Assembly (NCBI GenBank): GCA_021904315.1
Contig: CM038912.1
Location: forward strand, 5,543,061-5,607,060
Source of the DNA: Sphagnum magellanicum
Lineage: Eukaryota > Streptophyta > Sphagnopsida > Sphagnales > Sphagnaceae
Direction: 5' to 3'
DNA length: 64,000 nucleotides
A model generated the notes under the pieces. That model was given only the letters and a program-made list of their open reading frames with translations. It had not been told where the DNA came from and ran no database searches. The position numbers were made by a program, and so were the translations under genes. The first letter of the stretch is position 1; each line of letters starts with the position of its first letter. Below, in pieces: positions 49,424 to 62,665 of this stretch.

Positions 49424-50195
49424 TGGGTGCCTGTGACCTTCGGCCACTGTGAAGTCCCCCGGTTTCTTTAAACTTGGTTCGCATTTTAGTTCTTTTTAGA
49501 AACTTTTAATTTTTTTATTTTTCTATTTTTATTATTATATTGTGATCATCCAGCCGGACGGACATTTCATCCATCCCCTTAATCGGGACGGACAGTAGCT
49601 AAAAGAAAAAAAGTTTCCCCAAAATTCGTTCCGTCATCAAGCCGGACGGACATTTCATCCATCCCTTTAATTGGGATGGACAATAGCTAAAAGAAAAAAA
49701 AGGTAGTCTTGGTCAATACAAAAAAAAAAAAAAATTGATTCTGGGCTGTCCAAGGCCTAAATATTTTTTTTCTGGTCTTCCCCTAAATTCGTCCCGTCAT
49801 CAAGCCGGACGGACATTTCATTCGTCCCCTTAATTGGGATGGACAGTAGCTAAAAGAAAAAAAAGGTAGTCTTGGTCAATACAAAAAAAAAAAAAAGATT
49901 CTGGGCTGTCCAAGGCTTAAATTTATTTTTTTTGGTCTACCAAATCTTTTGTTTCAAAAAATCAGACTACCCCTGATTTCTTTTTTCTCTGGAGTCAATT
50001 ACATATGGGGAAGTTACATCTGGGGAAGCACCTCAAAAAATGAGACTGCCCCTAATTTCTTTTTTCTTTGGAGTCAATTACAATTGGGGGGAAGTTACAT
50101 TTGGGGAAGCTCCACAGGGAACGGGCAATGACTGAAAAAAATTTCCAAGCACTGCCCACACAGACAGACACCACTATTGCTTTAATATTAAAGAT
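49424..50195 (+). repeat. Composite repeat, copy 2 (Helitron-like or unclassified)
   Basis: Begins near AACTAGTGGGTGCCTGTGAC and ends near CACCACTATTGCTTTAATAT. The interior is a patchwork of tandem units. A block with GCCGGACGGACATTTCAT and GGGACGGACAGTAGCTAAAA occurs at about 49,553, 49,641 and 49,804. A TAGTCTTGGTCAATAC plus poly(A) plus GATTCTGGGCTGTCC block occurs twice. A CTTTGGAGTCAATTACA plus GGGGAAGTTACAT block occurs twice (about 49,985 and 50,065). It shares its outer ends with 7,232-7,562, while the interiors differ. Confidence 0.55.
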
Positions 50196-53100
50196 AGCAA
50201 ATTACAATCTCAACTTGTCCAAAAAGCTTGTTTCCTATCTTCAACCTTTGGGTTGAATCATTTTTGGCATTACTTCGACCTTTGGGTGATCAATCTAAAC
50301 CTAATGCCTTATACACCAACCTGCTTGTTTTTAACAAAATTACAACTCAAAACCTAGCTCTCATAGTCTAGTGAGAAGATTCCTCTCTCCCTCTCACAAG
50401 CACACAAAAATATGAAACACACTACCTAGCCTTGTTGGAGCAGTGTGCATCACAACACAATATACAGGATCAAACTCTGAAAACCCCTGATTTCATTAGT
50501 TGACAGAGTTTCATCCACTATTATTTTGCTACATTATGTGTCAGCGGCCTGTCCCACCTTTCACCCTTTGTTGGCCACTTTACAAATAACTGTAATATCC
50601 AGTTCAATATTAACAATGCATATTTTGAAATTCATCCCAAAACATTCAAACCCAATACTTGAAAATCTCCAATATATGTTCCAATACATATTGATTATAG
50701 ACTTAATATTGGAAATTATTTGACAATAATCCACATTGATTAATGACTTGTCAATTCATCATATAGTTCCTAAACTTGATGAATTAAAATAAAATCTAGC
50801 TCACAGCTTGAATGTTTTTAATGATTTAAAATGTACACCCTTTTTCAAAGGAGAGGGAGGTTGAAAAATGTAACAAATGTTCACAATTTCAAAAGGGAAG
50901 AGATTTTGGAGGAGAAGACCAAAAAAAATAGACCAATCATTCCGTTAGAGAATGTGGTTGGAGAGTTAAGACAATTTGTCCACTAATGGTGGTTAGCTCA
51001 GTTGTTGGTAGGTAGGCACTAAAACTAAAAACCACCTATGTACAAACCATCTTCTCATCTAGTACTCACCTATTTTCCTGCCTATCTTCCCATATATATA
51101 TGGCCTACTTCTAACAGAATGGATTACCAAGCTGAAACCGGATATTAACTCAGTTTAGGCTCATCCACAACTGAGTCATAATGGGCATCCAATGGATGGT
51201 ACATTGGTGGGTGCTGCTTCACTCAAACCAACATGGCTTATATGGAGAACTTCAATAAAGTTCAACCTTCAAATATGGTGAAACTGAGCTTGGACCTATA
51301 AATATGCACAAGATGATATCGAGACTTCAAAAGGGCCAATAAAAGAACATGACTACTTGGATTGGTCAGCCATAATGATTGGCCCAAGTGATGACATACA
51401 AAATAGCCTTTCAAATGGTGAACTAGAAAGAAAGAGTTGCATAGAACCGCAACTCAAAAGGAAACTGTTTCCTGACCACTTACCATGATGCCTCCACCCA
51501 TCCTTCATGATGCGGTGGTGGGCACTGTTTCATTCTGGTTGGCCATTTTATGGTAAGTGGAGATAATGTAAATTATCGGTTGACTGAAGAAAATGAACTA
51601 CCATTTGTCAATTGAGATGAGTAAGAAGAGGGAATCTCTCAATCTGGTGGGTCAAGGGGGAGGAGCCATAAGAGCTTGGTGAAGAATCTATCACCCAGCT
51701 ACTCGTCTAGCAGTAGGCAATAGTGAGCTTAGAAACGCGAGATTACTCCCAGTTAGTCATTCCTCTTGTTGCTGGCAGAATTGCCTACATGGAAACTGGC
51801 CCCTGACAAACTCCATTGTCAATACAAGTACAGGCTGCCAATGCAGTTGATACGTGGGTAGACTGGTTCTCCAGATATATAATTCCTTGAACTCATTATC
51901 CTGGGTGTTGAGGGTGCCGTCACTGAATAAGACAATTTGCTGCTTATATGAGTGAGACTCTCACTCGGACTCTTTTTTTGGTAGGATATCATTCCATGAG
52001 GACCAATAGGGATCCCAGTTTGGAAGTATCGCCCATGATTTTCTCTCCACCACAGTATAGATGATAAGTCGGTAAGGCTTAGCCACATGGCATATATGAG
52101 CCCTTTTTCCACTTGTGAGATGATGCAGATTCCAACTGACTTTCAGATCATGAAGCAGTCTCCCAGCTGAAAGTTTCTTAATAACCCCTCCCCACCCAAC
52201 AGCATCCTCCCTGTGATAGTTTCACAAGGCTAGATGCTTGACTTCAAATATAATTCTAGCATAGTTCTCCTTGTCATGCTCCAACCAAATTTAATGTCTA
52301 ATTGCCAAGAAGAAGATTTATTGGCTCCAGAGCATACCCACTCTTAGGATTCCTAAGAGGAGAGGAGATTCACCCAGACTCTACATATGTGGGCATCTAC
52401 CAATGCCTAGACCGTCCAAAATAGTGTGCAATTTATTTCCGTGCCTCATCTATAAACATGAAATATTGACCTTGGGTAAACCAACACCCATGTTGGTACC
52501 ATGGAAATTTTCATTTAAATTATTTCAAAATACTACAAATATCCTATGCTAAGATTAAATTAGGGTCTCTGAGTTCAAATCAAAAACATTTTTTGGGCTT
52601 AATATGGCCACTAGCTGGGCTCACTCATCATGGTTGCTCGATCACCCTCGCCCAAATGTTGGACAATGAAATCTGAGGGTTAATAAAATGCTACCACATG
52701 ATGAGATAACTATTGTGACTGGCCAACAAAAGTGGATGGTATTTGTTTATCGTATTTGTTGAACCTTTTGGAAAGCACTATATTCATGTGGACATTTTTA
52801 TGGTTCAAAACCAGTCCTATACTATTTAAATCCCAAACTTCATCCAAATCAAATTTTATAAACCAGTATACTGCTGCCGGTGGAGCTGTTCTAAATGCAA
52901 TGTAAGTGAGGCATGGAATTAAGTAAGCAATGACAGTATTTTATGTTGAAAGAGTGGTGTACTGAGGCAGCTTGTAGGCCTAAAGAAAGCATGGGGAAGG
53001 GGTATCCCAAGGATAATCATAAGAGTTTCCCAAAGTGGCCTGAAGAAAGGAATAAAGGTGGGATGGGATTGGAAGCAGATTGTAGTGGCTCCAGTAGCAT

Positions 53101-53640
53101 AATAGAAAAGCTGCACAAAAGCCTTGGGCTATGGCACAAGATGGGCAATGATGGATAGCCTAATCTTTGCACCCTCAATTCTTGGCAGCACTTTACACAC
53201 AAGACGACATACTGGATGATGGACGGATGCTCAACTGGACCCACCCCCAAAAAAATGGCCTTGTGATGGTCATGATTGACTTTGTTGATCCATAAACTTT
53301 TTGTTTTGTTTTTGTAATCAAATTGGCATCTTTTGAGGCTGAGGGTGGAGGAACCCAAGTGACGATTAAACTACTCACTCACTTTTACACTACAAGATCA
53401 ATTTATTTGAATTGATGCTCACTTTTCCACCCTCCTCCAATCAAGGTGATTCCATTGAACTGTTTTAATTTCTATAATCTGTATTTCAAACCTCTTGGGG
53501 CCCAGTTCTCTAACCTATGTACTGTCAAATACCTTGGGTGATTTTGGCACAGAAGTGGGCAAGACAATAGAGTTATCCTTAAAGTCATCCTGCCTTTAGA
53601 CCCTAGTTTGACTCTGTAATCCTTGTTTCATCCCCAATTT
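50196..53640. other. Gene-free stretch
   Basis: No supported gene. Frames of 97 and 113 codons on the minus strand (51,819-52,112 and 53,017-53,358) have no recognisable motif or splice context. Confidence 0.45.
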
Positions 53641-53650
53641 AATAGTAGTA

Positions 53651-53698
53651 GCCCTCAAGTGACTCAGTTCAGCAAGCCAGTTTCAGTCACTTGAGGGC
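53651..53698. repeat. Small perfect-stem hairpin
   Basis: GCCCTCAAGTGACT and AGTCACTTGAGGGC form a 14-bp perfect inverted repeat around a 20-base loop. There is no T-run after it and no gene before it to suggest a terminator. Confidence 0.7.
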
Positions 53699-56600
53699 CC
53701 TCAACAAACTACAGGATTATTTTCCTCCATGCCAATTTACTACTGTGATTGTGGCAACAAAAGGTCTAGATTTTCTTGCCATGTTACAGACCGTGGTTTG
53801 AAATGCAATAATAAGTTAAATTGGATGATTACACATTGGGAATCAGTTCATTGCTTTTGAGGGGACCCTCAAGAGTCAAGAGCCAAGTACAATTGTATCT
53901 AGGTATCGAATATAAAGAGTTGCAATGTGGGTTTATCCTTGATGAGTAGGATATTGGAGCGTTGTGATTTGTGACTTGGCGGGACAGGGATCTTAGATTC
54001 ATTATGTAAATATTAATTTGAAGGTTCTACAACTTACAAGTTGTACAAGTTGTACCTTCATAGGAACTAGGTGTTGAGTGACTTGTGTGTCATAGGAACT
54101 AGTGTCTTATTAGGCCTCAGGAGCAATGTTTTTTTTAGGAATTTCTGTTTGTAGCTGAAGTGGCGATCATTCACTGGAAAATGTAAAAAAAGTGACGATT
54201 ATCCCTATGAAGATTTAGCCAATTAATCAGCCTTCCATATGTTTGGCTACACAATGAAAATCACGTATTTGATTCTGACAATTTTCAATCCAAAACCTCC
54301 AAAAACAATTTTTTTCAAATTTTTTTTTTTAATTTCACATTCTGGCAATAAATCGCTAGTAAAACAAAGGCTGCTCAGGAGGTACTTTTCAAGATGAACA
54401 GAGCCTCATGCTTGAAGGGTTCAGGTACAAATTTTTGTTTGGTTTGCTAGGTTTTGAATGTGTAAAAACCTGTTCTGATTTTTTTAGTGTAACTGGGGGG
54501 CATGTTACCCAACTGATTTTCCCTCCAATATTTGGAGGGTATTTTGAAAAATGAAACACCTGTTGAAGTGGGCATTTTGTTTGAAACACCCTCCTTTTTT
54601 CTCCCTTTTTTCACATGGTGCCTGGTGGGCACCATGGGAAAACGAGAAGAAAATCTAACCATGGTGTTACACTTGTGCTTTGTTTTTTGAAACGCCCTCC
54701 TTTTTTCTCCTTTTTTTTTCCATGATGCTCAGTGGCTACCATTGGAAAAAGAGAAGAAAATCTAACCATGGTGTTAAATTCATTACACCCCTTGGCCATA
54801 GGCTTTACTAGCCCATGCACACAGGCCCCTATTTTGCTAAATGCCCTTCAATTGCATCTAGCTTTTCACTAGAAGGGCAAAATATTGTGAGATCTTTCAC
54901 AAGTGAAGGACACGTTGAATTTTTTTTCTTCATATAATAGAGAAATCTGGACAGTAACCCTAACTTTGGGCTCTCTTTTCACCCTTACCCCAAATTTCAA
55001 CCTCAAATTTTATTAGTCAAAAAGTGAAGAAATTTTTATTGAATCAGGGGTATAAAATGTTGAAACTCAGTAGCATAGTATCTAATGTACAAGATTCAAA
55101 GTTATTATAGTAATAGTAAGCATAACAATGATGAAGGCACTCATGAAACTAGTGGGGAAAAAAAATTTGAAAATCAAATTACACTAAATTTTGTGATTAC
55201 ATGTTATTATCAATTTCAAAAAAATTAAGAGAGGGATATGACTTGTGAAAATTTTCTAGTATTCAAAAAAAATTGAATGAAAATTTGCAAGGTTTTTACG
55301 ACATTGTGAGAATTTCTCTTTTGAAATTTTGAACATTACTTCAAATTCGAACATTTGAATTTTTTTCAACTTTGGACATACTTCAAACTGCCTTCCTTAC
55401 TCTCCACATAGAAAATTGTTTAAATAACCTTTAGAGGTCTAGACCTGTCCTACAGTACAGGCCCTTCAAATTTAAAGGCCTGACCTTCAGCTGTTCCAAG
55501 AAGGTTGATACCATTCTTGTATGTTAGCATGGTCTTGTCATGTCTTGATGAAATTCAAACATTTACAATCACAGTCCCATTGCTACTACAAAATGTGGGT
55601 GCAGTACACTAGTTCTTATTCAGTGGACCAATGAATTCACTAGATCTCCACTAGGTTCCAACAAAAACACATTTTGTTGTAGTGAATAGTAGAATACCCA
55701 ACTGTGTCAGATTACCCAACCTCCCTTGTTCAATTGCTATCAACTAGCACTCCTGACGTTTCTCAAATTATTCCCAAGAATTCGTTGAGAGCTCCATAGT
55801 TGAGCAGTGACAAATGGCTTGAGTAAGTTTGAATTATATGTTCAAAGTTCTTGGATCAAGAGAATACCCCATGTTTCCGCCTCCTTCAACATATGATGTT
55901 CAAAGTGGATTGTGTGTGCATTGTGGGCCATGTTGGAAATTGGAAAGGTCACCTTGGGGTCTGGTTCAAGTTGACTATTTCCTATTTGAAATCTATAAAA
56001 TTAGAAAAAAAATTGCATTTTTGTGGATTTGAGTTCTACAACTTAATGCAAGTGGGTCTTTTTCATAATATTAAAGTTTGAGCATTCATATCATGAGTAT
56101 AAAAAATATAAAGAGTAGAATCCACTTTAGTGTATGGATAAGGGCTAGCTACCAAGGATCCATCAAGCTTTGGGACTATCAATAGAGCATAATCTAATTA
56201 CAAGCCGATTGTTGCAACCAAAAAAAAAAGATTTTTCTAACTACTAGTTTGAGTAACTCATTAGAATATTTCTTGTGACAAAATATGTGTTTGAGCATCA
56301 TACATTGATGACAATTAGAAACAATTGCAAAAATATAATAAAAAGATTTAGAAGATATTGTATTCCATATGCACTTGTATCATATCATGTGTGCTCTAAT
56401 ATGACAGGTATAATTTCAAAGCATTTATGTTACATTTCATACCTCCAAAATTTTGATGACAAATTGGGGGCACATCACTATGTCAATTAGATGGATTTGT
56501 ACACTAGAAACAAACCCTGTGCAATTGGTCATTTGGAAAATTCAGACTCAACCTGTTACTATAATAGAAGTTGTATAATTTGCTACATTTGGCATTTTTA

Positions 56601-58100
56601 TGATTAAGGGTGTGTATCTACTTGGGATTATTTATTGTTTGTTTATCCTTATGACAACCATGAAATGTGGATATTTAAATTCTACGAATTGTATAACATG
56701 TTTGGGACAAATGTCACATCTGGTTGTTATGCAATATTTTTCCATATTAATATATGTTTAGAAGTCTAAAGCAGAATCTAATTAGCCAAAACATCACAAC
56801 CTTTAACCCCAACTTGTTTTTCAAATATGTTAAAAATTTGCGGGCCTCTCTATGAAGAGAGTTCAAATGGGTTGAGAATCTCTTCGAACATTTCTCATGC
56901 ATGCAGTGAGCTCGTATAAAGTTATGAATTTGGACTATAGAACTCACTATGAGATAGGGATAGTAGTAAGTACTAGCCAAAGGGCCAACCAAAGCTAGGA
57001 AGATATTCTTGGTAACATTTGCTCATGTCATTTATACATGTCATCAAGCATTTATATGAATTCGATAACTAGGAGGTGAACACAACATATTAAAACCAAA
57101 ATTTTAAGAAGTGGGAATGTCAAGGGAATCTTGGATGTGCCTACTTGACAATTCCAATCACCAACAAAGCATACAATTACAATCCTTGAAATTGCTAAAA
57201 TTATTTTGATTCTAGATCTTGGGCTCCTATAGTGTGCATGGGTAATTTTGTGGAAACAAATGGCCATGTGGAATCATAGTCAAGGAAGTTGATGGTGAAT
57301 TCCAATGTGTTTCAAAATAGTGATTCATGGTGCTTGGTCTGACTACATTATGATCTATTTTTCTTTTGTTTTTGCAAGTTAATGCTAACATGTAGAAATC
57401 TTTAAACTAGTTAGTTCCATAGGCTTCTTAGTAACTAATAATTACTAGTGGTAAACTTATCATCATTTACCCAAGGGATGAAACTAGTGGGATTAAATAG
57501 CTTGGGTTAGTGAGTGGTTGGATGGTAATCCACCCAATCATTTAGGAGATTTTTAAAAAGGGATTAGAATAAAGGCCTTATTTTCGAGGGGTTAATGTGA
57601 GCCTTGTGTGGTGTATGGAGAAGGGGGATTAGAGGAGAGGTTGGGCGAATTTTATAGCATTCAAGACTTTGGTAAAATGAGAGGAGAATGGAATAAGATG
57701 TATGTACTTGGTGTGTGATTTTAAAGTTGAAGGATTTGAGTCTCTTGGGTTGCATTTATATCCTATTAAAAAGTATAGAAGGTAAAGTAGTTGATATTGT
57801 ACAAGTAGAGTGCTCCTTTGAATTAAAATTTTTGCATGCCTTCTAAGACAAAAAGTAATGAGGCAACCTTCGAGTGATTTCTAGACTACTTAGGGACTAG
57901 GTGCCATAGGAGGGTAATAACCAATCTTGGATGGTGTACAATAAAGAGGAAAAAACAATCAAAATAATCACCTATAATTAAAAGGTACTGTCACAAGAAA
58001 TAAGTATGAGTTAAAAGAAGAAATAGCTAGTTATAAACAATAAGGAGGTAGAAAAAGGATTTCCCAAGGTGTTGCATGCGATAGGCAAAACCAAACCAAG
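53699..58100. other. AT-rich gene-free stretch
   Basis: No gene or RNA is recognised. The only clear structure is the tandem duplication at 54,583-54,795. Confidence 0.45.
54583..54795. repeat. 106-bp tandem duplication
   Basis: Two copies begin GAAACACCCTCCTTTTTTCT (54,583) and GAAACGCCCTCCTTTTTTCT (54,689), and both end GAAGAAAATCTAACCATGGT. They differ by scattered substitutions and homopolymer length changes, so the duplication is moderately old. Confidence 0.8.
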
Positions 58101-58747
58101 GCAAGCCCATCATTGGGTGGTACCACAAGGAATGTCACACCTTGATTTTCTTATACCCATCGAACTTTGAAAAATCATGGGAAACACTTAAATGAACATT
58201 TTCATAAAAAATAAATTATGAATACATTTATTAGGTTCCATAGATTTTGAAAACCCAATATATCAAAAATATTATGTATTTTGATGTTCCTAATCATTGC
58301 ATTTAGAAAAAAATTCAAGAACGTAGCACTGGTTTTTTCCTTGAACTTTAAGGTCAATAACACAAATTTGAAACATGATTTGAGATTTTTCTTATGATTT
58401 TTTTTTCCTAAGGTAATTTGGAAGTCATATTATTTTTAGGTTTCTATTTGGAAATTAATTGATTAAATATGATTTAACTATGAATTTCCAAAGTTGATGT
58501 TATCGATTTTTTAAAGGGCCATTTTAATTAGGAATATAAAATTTTCCAAGTTTCCAATTTTTTAAAATTCCAAATAAACTTCAAACCATACATTAGAACA
58601 TGCAATTGATAAACATGAAAAAATAATAATTTATAGTTGTGAAAACATTTAACAAAAAGGACCTTGAAAAATGATTTGGTTGTTTTTGATTCCTTAACCA
58701 TTCCTTGAAGTGATTCTTAGCGGTACCACCCAAGGATGGTTTCGCCC
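58101..58747. mobile_element. TIR-bounded element (MITE-like), single copy
   Basis: Left end GCAAGCCCATCATTGGGTGG followed by TACC; right end GGTACCACCCAAGGATGG followed by TTTCGCCC. The right end is the reverse complement of the left over about 25 bp with a few mismatches. The interior of about 600 bp is AT-rich without a coding frame. No second copy was found, and no target-site duplication was settled. Confidence 0.55.
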
Positions 58748-59533
58748 ACCAAGTACCTACAAGCATGTGAAAGGAGGGACAATGATGGCTGACAATATAT
58801 AAACATCATAAGGCAACATTCAAGGCATTTAAAGGTATTGCAAGGTTAGGGAGAATAGTTATTCTTGGATTCTGATTATTTTTTCATGTGGCATTTCTTT
58901 ACTTTTTTCCTTGTACGCCCTAGATTAAACCACATAAAGGAGGGTAGGTATGTTCTTGGATAGCAAACCCTTACCTCCTTTATTCCATTTTCTATGACTT
59001 CTTACTTACTACTTGAATAATTGTAGTAAAATAAGCTAGTGGGAAAAGTTTCCTTTTTGTTGTGTAATAAAATATTGACCTTGTTCCCTTGGAGGATGGT
59101 AATGATCGGGGGCATCAATTTCACCTTTAGCAATTAACACTAATTTAAAAGGAATGTGATGTACTAAATAAATTATAATTAAATGTAAGAACAAAATTGG
59201 AAGGAAGTCATATTGCAAAAAACTTGAATAGTCAATTGGCATACAAAGGTTGTTTCAACATTCTACAATAGTTTAATAATGGTTTTAGTGATGTCATGAA
59301 AATTCAATGTCCATTATTGGCAAAAAAGTGAGGAATTTACAATTATTAATACAAATATGTCTTTCCACTCCCTCACATTGTGATTATAATGAATGTATAA
59401 TCATTTTTATTTTACTAAAATAATTAATTACATCTATTTTGACTAACCAAGAAAACAAGTAAGTTTGATATGACTAAACACAATTTCATTTTAATCACAT
59501 TGAACATTATTGGTCACATGGGAACTATGTAAT

Positions 59534-59690
59534 GTCTATTTGGAGATTGTAATTTTATTGGCATGACTAAATTATGTCAACCAAATTGTCACATGGACAT
59601 CAATGTGTCACCACACATGAAATTAAGTGTGTGTGACACCTATTTGGAGATTGTAATTATAATGGCATGATTAAATTGAACTATGATGTG
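59534..59690. repeat. 104-bp tandem duplication
   Basis: CTATTTGGAGATTGTAATTT at 59,536 and CTATTTGGAGATTGTAATTA at 59,640, each followed by TGGCATGA.TAAATT and further shared ACATGGACATC-type words. Confidence 0.7.
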
Positions 59691-60408
59691 GACATCCATG
59701 TGTTAACACCTCCGACATAAAACATGTTAGCTTTGCTACTTTGTGCTAAAATATCATGATGTTTTAACTATTTTTAAAAGCATTGGCATAACTAAAGTTG
59801 GGGCTATATTGTCTTTAATTAACACTAGATTGTGTAAGGTCCTCATCATTTGCATTTTCATTGAGACACCATTTTATTCATTGTTTCAAATTTCCTTCAC
59901 ATACTTCGTTGTTAACATACTTTTTGAACACAACATTCAAAATCTTACAACTTGGATCTTTTAACTATTACATAAGTTTAATCAACATTTAAATTAAATG
60001 TAATTAATGGATTGTACAAAATTTACAAATTAGATGTATTTGAATTTTTAATTTTTTCTCATTGAATTTATTTATGAAATTAAAAACTTGTGAAATTTTT
60101 TTAAATTTTAAATTATGTATTTCACATGTGAAACTAATTTCATTAGAAATGTAAATAATTATGACATTATACTTGAAATTATAGACCAAATCAAAATCTT
60201 AAAAAATAAAATTTTAATTCTGGAACAAATACTTTAAATTAACATGATGTCTTTACATTTTGAAGGCATTACAACTTGAATGTATTATGCGAACAAGAAT
60301 TTTTTTAAAAATTAAATTACATAATAACATGATTCTATCATGATGCACATGATGTGAAATATACATGTGTTTACATGTATGTAATGATATTACTTCTCAC
60401 AATGTGAA

Positions 60409-60475
60409 TTTGTGGTCAGATGATTAAAGATTTGGTTGATTGTTTTGGAGGTGAAAGTTTAATTCCCTCTTGAAA
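60409..60475 (+). repeat. tRNA-like SINE head, copy 2
   Basis: TGTGGTCAGATGATTAAAGA and GGTGAAAGTTTAATTCCC align with 3,672-3,733. The A-box-like and B-box-like parts sit at tRNA-like spacing. Confidence 0.45.
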
Positions 60476-61936
60476 CATTTTAGAATTATGATTTACTTTA
60501 TTAAAGCTGACATGACAAGCTTGTATTTTATTTTATTTTTCTTTGAAATAGAAACCTACATATATATGCTTGGATAAAAGTCACAAGTCTAGCAATAGTT
60601 TGGTGGAAAATTTTTTTATTCTCATTATTTAGATAATCAAATTAAATATCTATTTTATTTTATTTTATAGTTGGTAGGTTGAGTTGTGAATCCATGTGAT
60701 ATTTTGCATTGTTGACAATTTGACCAAAAAATGTTTCAAAAAGTTTTTTTTAAATATAGTTTAGCAACATTGTAACTCATCATACCATGTATGTCAATCA
60801 AGACATAACATGTTAGATTTGAACTATAGTTCATTATACTTCTAGCAACTTCACCTTGTAAATGATTAATCTTGTTTACTAATGTTGGAATTATCCAATG
60901 TCCAACATGATTGAATTTTCAATCAAAAAAGACAATGGAAATGCATAATCTATAGGAATGATTATGTTGTATCCAAAAGTGTCCTTGACAATGTTGAACC
61001 CCTTGTTCATGTTTGAACTTGTAGGAGAAGACATGTTTAATATCATTGTACATTTAAACATTGTTGTCATTGAATGTTGATAGTCCACCAATTGAAAACA
61101 TCCAAGTTCATGCACAATATATTCCTAAGAATTCTCAAGCATCATCAACACATTCAAAAACCCTCTCCTTCATATGTGATCATGACCTGCATGTTTTTAG
61201 CTACATGGTAACCTTTGTTTGATGTTATACAATGGGTAAAGCTTGCAATTTGAAAATGTTGCCAATATGTAAGGCTAGATAATTCAATTGCATCTTATAT
61301 CCTTATCATTTTGAGAATGCTCTCACCTTAGGTTTTACCCTACCCATAATTGTACTTGATATAATAATATCATGCAAGTCAATTTGTTTTGGCATGGAAA
61401 AAAGCTCATTGGATATAATTGTTGCCTTGGGAAATTTTGTGAATGGCTACAACCTAACAAACATTTAAATCTTTAAAATAAGGTCTTAATATTGTAAAAT
61501 TACAACTTTCAACAAAGAATAACATCTCACATGTACATGAATATACCATGTGTGTAGGTAGTGGGTTTTCAATTTGATTTTTCAAAGCTTTTTGACACTA
61601 AAAAAATGAAATAGGTAGGGATTATATCAAACTTATAATATGCCAAGTTTAATGATTTTTTGTCACTATCTACATGAACATCTTATAAAAAATAATTTGA
61701 AAGTTACTTGTTGAAATCTAGGTAGGTTCTATTAAATATATATGTAATAATAACTAATAAATAATAATAGCATGAACTATTAATATTGATATTAATAATT
61801 AATATAATTATAATATTGTAGGTGTAATAAGGTTGGGCCCAAATTAGCTAATGTAGCCTACTAACACTATGTGTATTAGCCTAAATAATTATAAGTTAAT
61901 ATAATTTTGTATAGGTTAATACATATAAGTAATTAA

Positions 61937-61937
<1 letters not shown>

Positions 61938-61968
<31 letters not shown>
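61938..61968. repeat. (TA)n microsatellite
   Basis: About fifteen uninterrupted TA dinucleotides just upstream of the TIR element at 62,017. Confidence 0.9.
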
Positions 61969-61972
<4 letters not shown>

Positions 61973-62016
61973 ACATTATACCTCTAGCACTTTGTTATAC
62001 TAACCAAAATTAGGTA

Positions 62017-62665
62017 TAGGGTAGATGCAAGTTAGGGTGGTTCACTTTTTGCAACCTTATGAACTTTTTGTAGAGTGTACTCTATTCAAATGCCACAAAC
62101 ACATTGTAAAATCATTAATTTGACAATAATATTTGTGGATTAAAATTATCAACTTGAATTTAAAATATTTATTAAAAGGCGAAATTCAATAAACATACAC
62201 CAACCATATAGTAATGAACTTTTAAAGTGGACATATGGACTATAATATGGGTTCTGCATTAGCATTCAAATGCATTTTTTGTTATGATTTCATCTCAATA
62301 TTTTTTATATGGACTTAATATATGATACATGATGAAAAAAAATATGAATTGAAAAAAATTACAACAAAAAATTTAGTGAACATTTTAACTATGGACTTTT
62401 GAATGACCAGATTTGGACCATATTTTCGAAAGTCCCAATCTTGGTCACTTTTTGTTGGATTGATTTTTTCCCCCCCTAATATGTATAATAAAGAGTTTTA
62501 AAAATGCATATGGACTTTATTAATTGATTAATCATCACATAGGGCCCACTAAACATTGGTTTTTTAACATTTTTTTTTCGTTCTAGTGTTAATTTTTCCA
62601 TTTATATGGACTTTTGGGATTGGAACTCTTGCCACATTTGAGCCACTTTAGCTTGCATCTACCCT
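62017..62665 (-). mobile_element. TIR element (MITE-like), copy 2
   Basis: Ends TAGGGTAGATGCAAGTTAGG and GCTTGCATCTACCCTA are inverted repeats, flanked on both sides by TA, which is compatible with a TA target duplication. The interior matches copy 1 (2,322-2,960) in reverse orientation, for example TTGTTATGATTTCATCTCAA against its complement in copy 1. The terminal repeats are better preserved here than in copy 1. There is no coding capacity. Confidence 0.8.

Larger units (their letters stand above)
58748..62016. other. AT-rich gene-free stretch
   Basis: No gene is recognised. It contains the duplication at 59,534-59,690, the SINE-like head at 60,409 and a (TA)n run at about 61,938-61,968. 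Confidence 0.45.

Noticed and set aside
51819-53358. Minus-strand frames of 97 and 113 codons
   Set aside because: No motif, no splice context and no second copy; length is within chance for this composition.
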